A DNA stretch of 22,500 bases from Symbiodinium natans (taxonomy: Eukaryota; Sar; Dinophyceae; Suessiales; Symbiodiniaceae). Shown piece after piece: positions 15,234 through 22,374 of this stretch. The notes under the pieces were generated by a model. The model did no database searches and was not told where the DNA came from. It saw nothing but the letters and a program-made list of their open reading frames with translations. Both the position numbers and the translations under genes were made by a program. The stretch spans positions 25,001 through 47,500 of the forward strand of contig CAJNDS010000025.1 of assembly GCA_905221605.1 (NCBI GenBank), written 5' to 3'. Numbering within the stretch: the first letter of the stretch is position 1; each line of letters starts with the position of its first letter.

Positions 15234-15262
15234 GGTTTAGGGTTTAGGGTTTAGGGTTTAGG
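15234..15262 (+). repeat. Telomere-type array (TTTAGGG), short
   Basis: Four units. Confidence 0.92.
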
Positions 15263-15401
15263 TCTGGGACTCAAAGGCAGCAGAGCCACGATGATGCAGA
15301 AAGGCGGGGCGCAAGCGACCTTCTTGAGAGGCTTCTGCGGAAACCTCATATCGCTGGGAAGGGCGAGCTTCGACAATGCTTGGCTCCACGGCTTGGTGCC
15401 C
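15263..15401. other. Unique spacer, long open frames on both strands
   Basis: A 139 bp spacer with a TTTAGGG array on its left and a short CCCTAAA piece on its right. Plus is open for about 48 codons (RASFDNAWLHGLVPPKP), and minus is open for about 48 (ALSKLALPSDMRFPQKPLKK, then CIIVALLPLSP). Strand cannot be chosen. Confidence 0.3.
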
Positions 15402-15411
15402 CCTAAACCCA

Positions 15412-15512
15412 AAGGATCCATGTACCTATATAGTATATACTTGGGCCCTAAAGCTACTATATAGGAACCCCTTTAAGGCCGAAGTATATACTATATAGGT
15501 ACATGGATCCTT
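15412..15512 (+). mobile_element. Fold-back palindrome, MITE-like
   Basis: The 31 bp arms 15412-15442 and 15482-15512 are perfect inverted repeats (ends AAGGATCCATGTACCTATAT). An inner pair, 15444-15453 with 15471-15480, extends the stem with one mismatch, leaving a 17-base loop. The element is 101 bp and non-coding. No target-site duplication is evident. Confidence 0.62.
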
Positions 15513-15853
15513 AGGGAAACCCTATGTTTACTCCCGGACACACACAGCAGCACAAGCCCAGAGTCTGAGATTGCAGGCCCCGGAAACCACGAAAGAAGAC
15601 ATCTTTGAGGGATTTCATGAAGATCAGAAACGTTTCCCAACGCCATAGGACATGATGTAGAAACTTCGTGTACGCCCGCAAAGCTCCCAAGCTAAACCCC
15701 AAACCCGAAATCTTTAACGCCCCAAACATCTTTAACCCAGGCACCTTCACCTCCTACTGAAACTCCCCCTAGAGGCCCCGAAGCCCCAACTAACCCCATA
15801 CTAACACTCTCCCCTTAACTGCCCTAGCCCCCCTATTTCTCCCCTTCTTGGCC
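15513..15853. other. Unassigned stretch
   Basis: Unique sequence, becoming C-rich after 15700. The minus frame 15511-15750 is open but unrecognised. Confidence 0.45.
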
Positions 15854-15952
15854 CCAAAACCCAAAACCCAAAACCCAAAACCCTAATAAACCCTAAACCC
15901 TAAACCCTAAACCCCTAAATCCCTAAAGCCCCCTAAAACCCTCCCCCCCCCC
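15854..15952 (-). repeat. Telomere-like array: CCCAAAA then CCCTAAA, ending in poly-C
   Basis: Four CCCAAAA units, then CCCTAAA units, then a 10-base C run at 15943-15952. Confidence 0.9.
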
Positions 15953-16080
15953 TTTAAAGGCTCCAAGGAGCCGCCTCTCCGCGGACAACCCGCAGCCTCC
16001 CTCAGCCGTTGCCAAGGCATCGAAGGAGGCCCGGACGAGGCCTTCCACGCCCACCTGCCAAGGCTCCTTTTTTAGAGTGC
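15953..16080. other. GC-rich spacer with small hairpin
   Basis: Contains GGCTCCAAGGAGCC (15959-15972), a 6 bp hairpin. No gene supported. Confidence 0.45.
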
Positions 16081-16212
16081 ATGTAGAGTATACTATAAGG
16101 TACTATCATATACGATAGAATAGTATAACATACGATAATATGCTCGGATATACTCTGATAAGACTATGATATACTAGAATGTACTATAGCATACTATAAT
16201 CTACTATTTTTT
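16081..16212 (+). repeat. AT-rich ATACTA-type degenerate microsatellite
   Basis: Units such as TATACTATAAGGTACTATCA and GATATACTAGAATGTACTAT recur. It resembles the arrays at 3806-3878 and 3968-4090. Confidence 0.75.
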
Positions 16213-16494
16213 TAATATGCGAAGGCCTTCAGATTCCTTCAGGGGCTCCTATGAAACGTACTATCACTACAACAGAGTTCCCCTTAAAGGATAGCGTAGG
16301 GTTCGATGATAGGGTCCCCCTTACGGCTTCAGGGTTTAGGGTTCCTTTAAGGGCTTTGAAGGGTTTGGCTTTAGGCCTTCGGTCTTCGCACACCGACGAC
16401 CCCGTACCAGCAGCTCCGTAGCCAACCAAGTCGCTGCTGTTCAGGTTCTGATTCATTGCCAGCCGTGGGCTAGATTTAAGCCTCATGTGCCTCC
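16213..16494. other. Unassigned stretch
   Basis: Unique sequence with two TTTAGGG-like units near 16330. The minus frame 16229-16486 is open without recognisable features. Confidence 0.45.
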
Positions 16495-16582
16495 CCTAAA
16501 CCCTAAACCCTAAACCCTAAACCCAAAAAACCCTAAACCCTAAACCCTAAACCCTAAACCCTAAACCCGAAACCCTAAACCC
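16495..16582 (-). repeat. Telomere-type array (CCCTAAA)
   Basis: Twelve units, interrupted by AAAAAA and by one CCCGAAA. Confidence 0.95.
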
Positions 16583-16650
16583 TTGTGAAGATCTCAAGCC
16601 CGGCAGTGCCAGGCAGCCGAACGCACCCTCAATCCTCAAGGAGGCTCAAA

Positions 16651-16685
16651 TAGTGTCGGAGCCTTTATAATTCGAACAGGGTTTT
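16651..16685 (+). repeat. Dispersed GTAGGGGCCTTAAT motif
   Basis: Reads TAGTGTCGGAGCCTTTATAA, then TTCGAACAGGGTTTT. The last 15 bases are identical to the copy at 10781-10815. Confidence 0.65.
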
Positions 16686-16690
16686 CGTAG

Positions 16691-16777
16691 ATATGTATAT
16701 ATATATATATATACATACATATTGTACTATAGTTATCATGAGGAGCTATATATATACATATATATATATATATATAG
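16691..16777 (+). repeat. TA dinucleotide arrays
   Basis: Two (TA)n blocks (16691-16722 and 16746-16777) with TACA interruptions bracket a 23 bp repeat copy. Confidence 0.92.
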
Positions 16778-16840
16778 AGTACGATCATAATTATCATAAG
16801 GAGCCCCAACAAATGTTCTATAATTATCATCATAAGGATT
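16724..16840 (+). repeat. 23-26 bp repeat, three copies
   Basis: Copies at 16724-16746, 16779-16804 and 16815-16840 share GTACTATAATTATCATAAGG with small changes. Confidence 0.75.
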
Positions 16841-17162
16841 AAGGTGCCTAAAATAAACGTTTCAGCACGCGATAACAACGTTCTGTGCAGACATGTCAGT
16901 TGTCTGTCGGTTACATATACTATGTCACAACACTAATAAGGCTCTAGGCAACGAACTGATAAGGATAGCAAAGCAGAGTAGAGCAGAGTAGAATAGAGTC
17001 GCGCCCAGCGTAGTAGTACAGCACAGCACGACACAAAACAATGTCAGACTGCTGAAAGTTGTGAAAGCCCTCCGACGTTCAGCTTGGGCCTTGGCAACAT
17101 TATCGGACATATGGGGCTGGAAACTGTGCTTTGAATACATGTCTATCAGGGGATACCATTAC
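16841..17162. other. Unassigned stretch with AGAGTAGAGC-type repeat
   Basis: The segment 16965-17037 is a degenerate CAGAGTAGAG/CAGCACAG repeat. The rest is unique. No gene called. Confidence 0.5.
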
Positions 17163-17206
17163 CAGGGCTTAGGGTGTTTCGGGGCTTAGGGTTTCAGGGT
17201 TCAGGT
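17163..17206 (+). repeat. Degenerate TTTAGGG array
   Basis: Units GCTTAGGG, TTTCGGGG and TTTCAGGG. Confidence 0.75.
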
Positions 17207-17289
17207 TTGGCTTTGAGGGGGAGTTGGAGCTTAAGGCCTGGCAACTGCTCTCGGATTACCCAAGGCTCAAAGGCCCTTGAGGCAGAAGA

Positions 17290-17366
17290 ACCTAAACCCT
17301 AAACCCTAAACCCTAAACCCTAAACCCCAAAACCTAAACCCTAAACCCTAAACCCTTAACCCTAAG
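17290..17366 (-). repeat. Telomere-type array (CCCTAAA)
   Basis: Eleven units with CCCCAAAA and CCCTTAA variants. Confidence 0.94.
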
Positions 17367-17477
17367 GCAGGTGCCTCGGTGTCGCCGTTGGTCTTCAGGC
17401 TGATGCTCAACGTCGGTTCGAACTGGACGACACCCTCCTCGGGCTTGGCCGGGTTCGGAGTTGATAGAGGCTTCAAG
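17361..17477. other. Exon-like spacer with splice-like edges on both strands
   Basis: Plus: acceptor AAGGCAG at 17364-17370, then 107 bp open (VFRLMLNVGSNWTTPSSGLA), then AAG followed by GTTGTG. Minus: from 17470 after CCTTGAAG, 110 bp open (KPEEGVVQFEPTLSISLKTN), exiting at GTTAAGGG. The plus donor is nearer consensus, while the minus peptide looks more natural. This shows how symmetrical the modules are. Confidence 0.33.
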
Positions 17478-17483
17478 GTTGTG

Positions 17484-17537
17484 GTTTGCGGTTTAGGATT
17501 TCGAGTTCAGAGTTTAGGCAGTAGATTAGGGTTTAGC
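17484..17537 (+). repeat. Degenerate TTTAGGG array
   Basis: Six irregular units, for example TTTAGGATTTCG and GATTAGGG. Confidence 0.75.
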
Positions 17538-18600
17538 CGAACGAGGCTAAGTATGATTTTTGCGTAGCTCCAGAAGCGGGCCGATTTGGTTTCTGCGTAT
17601 AGCATCTTACACGGACGGCTTCTGTTTAAATGGCCCAAAATCACCGTTTCCCACTGACAATGAGGACCCTGAAGCAGTAGGGTTGTTATTCTACAGATCC
17701 GCAGACACGGACCCCTAAATAGGGCTCTTTGAGCCTCCAGAAGGCCAAACTCTGAAGCCTTAAACCGAAACCCTAATTCAACCTTTCGTAGAAGCCCGCT
17801 TGTCACCCGATCCTAAGCAAGATGCATGGCAACAAGACGAAACACGAGCACGACAAAGCACAACGACAGCAACAGCAACAGCATCTCAACTTACTCAACA
17901 GCATAGCTACTTCTGGCAGTGGCAGGAGCACTGTCGCTGCTACGACAACGGCGACCTGAACGATGGCGAGACTAGATGTACGTTTAGACCCGCAGCGTAG
18001 ACAGTGGAAAGCAGCAGGTTGATGTACAACAAAGTCGAAAAACCTTACTGCCGAAATATGAATTAACTGTTAGCTAACAATAACAAGAAGCGTATGTAGT
18101 CATCGCCTCCCCAGCAGACAGGGTACGCAGCATCCTAGAGTACGAATCAAGCGACGTGTTATGGGCACGGTCCTGTTCTCCATCATCTCACTCTAGGACA
18201 CGGTTAACAGCACAACTCCCCCCCCGTCAACTAATAAAACGCTTCTGCCCACCTAAGTCCCTAATCCCTGGTCCTGACCCCAACGCATACAGTAAATGGT
18301 GCACCCCACCCCCCCCCACCCCCCCACATCGTCGGCCCAGCTTCCAAGGCAAGCTCTAAGCTGGATTCGCCTAAGTTCCACAAAAGCATCGCCCTTCAAC
18401 AGCAAGGGCACCCTTTCTCCTAGTTAGTACATTGTCTCCTCTATTGCTTTTTACTCTTGTTCAGTGTTTTTTCTTACAATGGAAACCAGGAAGCAGAGAA
18501 AAAACAAAAAACGTAAAGATGCTGGGTGTTCCTAGTTGCAGGACCCCGCCGGAGCTTTGGACTTGGAGCCCTTCATAGCCTTGCGTGACCTGGCAGCCAG
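17538..18600. other. Unassigned region with CAA/CAG-rich patch and C runs
   Basis: Over 1 kb without a telomeric array. The segment 17815-17895 is CAA/CAG-rich. C-rich tracts lie at 18219-18225 and 18302-18326. The short plus frames (17800-18000, 18156-18359) are low-complexity or unrecognised. Confidence 0.45.
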
Positions 18601-18634
18601 TTTTAGGGTTTAGGGTTTAGGGTTTAGGGTTCAG
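18601..18634 (+). repeat. Telomere-type array (TTTAGGG)
   Basis: Four to five units. Confidence 0.93.
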
Positions 18635-19095
18635 GCACAGGGCAGTTCGGCCTGGGCTTTATGGGGTTTCGGCTTTGGGGTATCGGGTCCAGGGGTCCAT
18701 CTGGCATAGAATCTAGTGCTCGAAGGAGGAGTTGGGGGTGTGCTTCTGCTTGCACTTTTTGTACCTGAGGCCTAATTTAGGGCCAGAGCTAGGAGGGTGT
18801 AGGGTTGGGTTGACGAGATTAGTGACCCTCAAACAGGCCCGTCGGTTGAGGATGGAGTTTGGGGTCCGCGTGCATGCAAACAAAGGACTGCTCCTGTCCG
18901 TCTCTGGGGTTTCTGAGATCCCGAAAAGGGCCTGAGGGAGGTTCCCGAGTGCTTCCGTTGCTGTTGGAAAAGGTTGCCCGGCAGCTTGATCTTGCCCCCG
19001 CTGCTGGCGTCGCCCATCTCAAAGGAACTGCTGCTGCTGGACGAGATACCAAAGCCCTGGCACAAATGACTGAATGAAAACGACCAACAGCCCAA
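18635..19095. other. Unassigned stretch
   Basis: Moderately GC-rich unique DNA with degenerate GGGGTTT pieces. Frames of 65-90 codons overlap on both strands over 18819-19095, and none is distinguishable as real. Confidence 0.4.
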
Positions 19096-19140
19096 CCACT
19101 ACGACGACGACTACTACTACCACTACTGCTACTGCACTAC
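19096..19140 (+). repeat. ACT/ACG triplet repeat
   Basis: About 12 imperfect ACN triplets give a poly-Thr tract in the plus frame 19074-19433. Confidence 0.88.
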
Positions 19141-19700
19141 AAACTACATACTCCATACGACATAGTACATCTACGACGGGTGCACTCGCGACTGCGACTG
19201 CAACGACTACACGACTACTTGAAACTACTGTTTCGTTGACGAGGTCTGCAGCGAAGATAACAACTTGTAAGCGTCGATGTGCTCAGTGTGGTTTTGTCCT
19301 TAGCATCATCGTCGTAATGCTCAGTCTGATCTTGAAGATCATCATGCTCATGATGCGTCGGGTAGGCGCCAGTGCTTTGGACTCTGACAAGCGCCAGACC
19401 CTGAACATAGCATACGTCTCCACACGATGCTAGGGCTGCTGGTGCAAGCCCTCACCCCTTGAAACCAAGAAAGACCAAACAGAGAATTAAGAATGTGGTG
19501 GAACAATTGGTGCGTGCAGCTTCTACCCACATGGCCTGGGCGAAGTCGCCTGTGTGTTTGAACTTGCATTTCATGGAGAGGCCGGACAAGGAGGCGCTGA
19601 CATCACTTCCCCCGTCGCAGTCGCACATATTACCGATCAGCATCTTGCACCTCGACATTTGTTGGCTGAAGGGGTGGACCGATTCTTGATTGTAGAACAA
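19141..19700. other. Unassigned region with open frames
   Basis: The plus frame 19074-19433 continues past the Thr tract into CKRRCAQCGFVLSIIVVMLS, then LILKIIMLMMRRVG, a plausible single membrane segment. The minus frame 19452-19796 and plus frame 19459-19689 overlap further on. No start context, splice signal or homology visible to me supports a gene. Confidence 0.33.
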
Positions 19701-19703
19701 CCA

Positions 19704-19775
19704 CCTATATATATATATATATGTATGGTATACATACATACATACATATATGTATATATACATAGAGGGAGAGAG
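19704..19775 (+). repeat. TA/TACA/GA microsatellites
   Basis: (TA)9, then GTATG, TACATACA repeats, TATATG and a short (GA)n. Confidence 0.93.
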
Positions 19776-20148
19776 AGTACACAATGGTACGCACATACAT
19801 GTACATGTATATTAACACAGAGGTACCTACAGGATCTTAGCAACGGTGATGAAAACAATGGCAGCGCCACTAGAGAAGACCCCCGCATTGACAGCACATT
19901 TAACTAGACATGTGTCGGGAGTCATGCTCATGAAGGCAAGGTTACCAGAAGCATCAGCAGCAACAGCAGCAGCACTAGCATGCGACTTCGAATCCGTAGA
20001 TGGCAATGAGCTGGTACATGAAAATAGCAGCAGCCAGAGGGGGTCAAAGCACAGCAATAAGTAACAGAACGAACCCCCAAGCTGCATTCAACACACGACG
20101 GCGTCCCCACGGTTCATGATCACGCCCTTATAGTCACCCATATAGTAA
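19776..20148. other. Unassigned stretch with CAGCAG patch
   Basis: The segment 19949-19976 is CAGCAA/CAGCAG-rich. Open frames on both strands (19827-20087 minus, 19846-20064 plus) have no recognisable domain. Confidence 0.4.
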
Positions 20149-20217
20149 CCCCTAAACCCTAAACCTTAAACCCCAAGCCCTAAACCCTAAACCCCAAATC
20201 CCAAACCCGAAACCCTA
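20149..20217 (-). repeat. Degenerate CCCTAAA array
   Basis: Ten units with CCCCAAG, CCCCAAA and CCCGAAA variants. Confidence 0.9.
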
Positions 20218-20353
20218 GAGAAGTCCATTAAAATCAGGGAGACAAGGCACAGGGTGAAGGATTGGGCGAGGCAGTTGATGAACTTCTTGATCTCGTCCCA
20301 GGCAGCTTTGGCGAGGCCCACAGCAAGAGGCCCTAACTTGGCAATCTCGCCAC
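20214..20353 (-). CDS. Candidate internal exon (partial CDS), unknown protein
   Basis: A 140 bp segment in an inverted telomeric pair. Minus has a strong acceptor-like GGGTTTTTCAG, then 46 open codons after 2 bases: AKLGPLAVGLAKAAWDEIKK, then FINCLAQSFTLCLVSLILMD. The exit is TCTAGG followed by GTTTCGGG. The pattern suggests an amphipathic helix followed by a hydrophobic helix. About 71% of codons end in G or C, against about 63% for the competing open plus frame. This is the best exon candidate in the window. No family recognised. Confidence 0.38.
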
Positions 20354-20395
20354 CTGAAAAACCCTCCATAAATGCAGGGGGGCCCAAGAAACATG

Positions 20396-20487
20396 GGGGT
20401 TTAGGGTTTAGGGTTTAGGGTTTAGGGTTTAGGGTTTAGGGTTTAGGGTTTAGGGTTTAGGGTTCAGGGTTTAGGGTTTAGGGTTGA
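20396..20487 (+). repeat. Telomere-type array (TTTAGGG)
   Basis: Thirteen units, one TTCAGGG. Confidence 0.96.
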
Positions 20488-20512
20488 TGCAGGGGCCTCA
20501 ATAAACATAGGG
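20485..20512 (+). repeat. Dispersed GTAGGGGCCTTAAT motif
   Basis: Reads TGATGCAGGGGCCTCAATAA, then ACATAGGG. It abuts the right end of a TTTAGGG array. Confidence 0.6.
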
Positions 20513-20708
20513 TTTAGGGCTCTGAGGTAGATTCTGCCATTCTATCGGGACTGATTAAACGCACGCGGGAATACAATGCACTTATTCAGACCCCTGTCAA
20601 AAAAAAGGCGGCAGGATCCTCACTGTAAAGCTCCCGTTATGGTCCCCACGCGCGTTGTGGTGATTCTCTCCCTGTACAGGCATGTCTCAACCCACACAAA
20701 GCAAAGAG
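20513..20708. other. Unassigned spacer
   Basis: Unique sequence. ACCCCTGTCAAAA at 20590 recurs nearly unchanged at 20726. No gene supported. Confidence 0.45.
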
Positions 20709-20723
20709 TATAGGGTTTAGGGC
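20709..20723 (+). repeat. Short TTTAGGG piece
   Basis: Two units, 15 bp before an oppositely oriented array: a close head-to-head junction. Confidence 0.8.
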
Positions 20724-20737
20724 TAACCCCCTGTCAA

Positions 20738-20831
20738 AACCCTAAACCCTAAACCCTAAACCCTAAACCCTAAACCCTAAACCCTAAACCCTAAACCCTA
20801 AACCCTAAACCCTAAACCCTAAACCCTAAAC
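20738..20831 (-). repeat. Telomere-type array (CCCTAAA)
   Basis: Thirteen perfect heptamers. Confidence 0.96.
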
Positions 20832-20937
20832 GTCAAGGAGCTGGGGCCACGAGAAGATGAGAACTGGATCTCCCGCAGCTCATCCAGCAAAGCACGCCCC
20901 CAGAACCCAAAAGACATCCACAAGCTCAAGGGGCTTG
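20832..20937. other. Exon-like spacer
   Basis: A 106 bp unique spacer in an inverted telomeric pair. Minus: 93 bp open (20924-20832) with MSFGFWGRALLDELREIQFS, exiting at GTTTAGGG. Plus: open throughout with NVKELGPREDENWISRSS, also reaching GTTTAGGG. Third-position GC is near 70% on both. Strand unresolved. Confidence 0.33.
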
Positions 20938-21006
20938 TTTAGGGTTTAGGGTTTAGGGTTTAGGGTTTAGGGTTTAGGGTTTAGGGTTTAGGGTTTAGGG
21001 TTTGGA
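20938..21006 (+). repeat. Telomere-type array (TTTAGGG)
   Basis: Ten units, the last TTTGGAG. Confidence 0.96.
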
Positions 21007-21213
21007 GCTTAGGTCCCTGGGCCCTCGAAGCCGAAATCACCATACCCTGCACAACTTTCAAATCTACTCTCGACCCCGACACCTCACCCATGCTCCATTC
21101 TTTTGGGTTTGCGATTTCCGGCAGCCCGCCTGAAGCCCGAACATTTCAAAGCATTATAACCCCCGGCACCCTTCTGGAGGCCCTCCTGAACCCTGACCGG
21201 ATCGTTGTAAGGA
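21007..21213. other. Unassigned spacer
   Basis: Unique sequence. The plus frame 21090-21275 is open (FGFAISGSPPEARTFQSIIT) but unrecognised. Confidence 0.4.
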
Positions 21214-21345
21214 GCCCTAAAACCCCAAAGCACCTAAAAGCCCATGAGCCCAGAACCCAGAACCTTGAACCCTAAACCCTGAAACCCAAAACCCAGAACC
21301 TTGAACCCTAAACCCTGAAACCCTGAAACCCTAAACCCCAAAGCC
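21214..21345 (-). repeat. Degenerate CCCTAAA array with 36 bp duplication
   Basis: A 36 bp unit starting CCCAGAACCTTGAACCCTAA is present twice in tandem (21256-21291, 21292-21327), with the first 31 bp identical. It is flanked by irregular CCCTAAA and CCCTGAAA units. Confidence 0.88.
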
Positions 21346-21710
21346 TCTGAAACGCGCGCGGCCAAGCCACCCAAGGCAGTAGCCTTGCTGGCGATTTCGT
21401 TTCCCACTGTGCTGGCGAGTCTCACTCCCTGTGTGGCGGGGTTTTGAGTGTGAGAGGGCTTAGGGCTAAGGAGTAGTAGGGCGGAAGCGGCAAAACGAAC
21501 CGACTACGGAATATTCCGAGAATGACGTCGGTTGTGATTTGAGAGATCTTCCGGAACTGAGGGAAAGCAAAGCTCGCTGACCCTCTTAGTAGCCCAGTAA
21601 CCATGCCATGACAAGGGCACCCTCTTTTTTGGGTTGGTTTACTATATAAGGGAACCCAAAACCAAAAACGTGTAAAAGGTAAGACTGGGCTACCATGCCC
21701 TAAATCGGTT
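21346..21710. other. Unassigned stretch
   Basis: Unique sequence. A short AT-rich piece, ACTATATAAGGGAACCC, lies near 21641. The minus frame 21422-21604 is unrecognised. No gene supported. Confidence 0.45.
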
Positions 21711-21754
21711 CCTAAACCCTAAACCCTAAACCCTAAACCCTAAACCCTAAACCC
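21711..21754 (-). repeat. Telomere-type array (CCCTAAA)
   Basis: Six perfect units. Confidence 0.95.
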
Positions 21755-21807
21755 TCTCTACCTATGTATATTTAAACCTTAATGGGGCTGTGCTCCCGGT
21801 TTGGTCG

Positions 21808-21945
21808 TTTAGGATTTAGGATTTAGGATTTAGGATTTAGGATTTAGGATTTAGGATTTAGGATTTAGGATTTAGGGTTTAGGGTTTAGGGTTTAGGGTT
21901 TAGGATTTCGGATTTAGGATTTAGGATTTAGGATTTAGGGTTCAG
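21808..21945 (+). repeat. Variant telomere-like array (TTTAGGA with TTTAGGG core)
   Basis: About nine TTTAGGA units, then four to five TTTAGGG, then TTTCGGA and four more TTTAGGA. The symmetrical layout (variant, canonical, variant) points to block conversion. Confidence 0.95.
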
Positions 21946-22030
21946 GGGCCTCTCTGGGGCCTCCGAGGCACTTGCTTCCTCCTGGCTGGGAGGGACCGTT
22001 TTGGTCCAAAAAATCTAGAAAACGAGAGCC

Positions 22031-22171
22031 CACCCAGAACCGTCGATTTCAGTACTAAAGAATCGCACTTTTAATAGGGGCCCGGGCCGATCCTGGGGTC
22101 CCCCCCTCATTTGGGGTGTTTTTGGAAGCAAACTTTCCCTCTCAAGGGGGGGTCGGAGTTTGAGGCAAGGG
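22031..22171 (+). repeat. Long direct repeat, copy 1
   Basis: Contains CACCCAGAACCGTCGATTTC, AGTACTAAA and CTCATTTGGGGTGTTTTTGG. Repeated from 22375 to the window end with one 13 bp length difference (offset 344, then 331). Confidence 0.9.
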
Positions 22172-22280
22172 GGGGTCTCCGAAGACTATTTTGCCTTTGA
22201 AATTGAAAAATACCACCCCCCCTTGACCAAAACTAGGCTGTGAAAAGGTCGCGGGGGCGGCCCTTCATCAGAACTGAGGC

Positions 22281-22373
22281 TTAAAAACCTTGAAAAACAT
22301 TGAAAAAACCGTTAAAAACATTGAAAAAACTCTGAAAAATTCTAAAAAAACCTTGAAAAACCTTGAAAAACTT
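22281..22373 (+). repeat. 10-11 bp CCTTGAAAAA minisatellite
   Basis: Nine imperfect copies of AACCTTGAAAA. The lysine/asparagine-rich plus frame and phenylalanine-rich minus frame here are products of the repeat. Confidence 0.9.
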
Positions 22374-22374
22374 G

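Noticed and set aside
17411-17431. GGTTCGAACTGG, a possible tRNA T-arm
   Set aside because: The stem pairs in only about three of five positions, and no other tRNA arms are present.
19452-20110. Multiple overlapping frames of 60-117 codons on both strands
   Set aside because: They overlap each other and microsatellites, and no domain, splice signal or codon pattern singles out one of them.
909-21006. CRISPR-like reading of regularly spaced repeats and unique spacers
   Set aside because: Repeats are 7 bp telomeric arrays of changing strand and length, spacers are 80-180 bp, and there are no cas genes. The DNA is eukaryotic in character.
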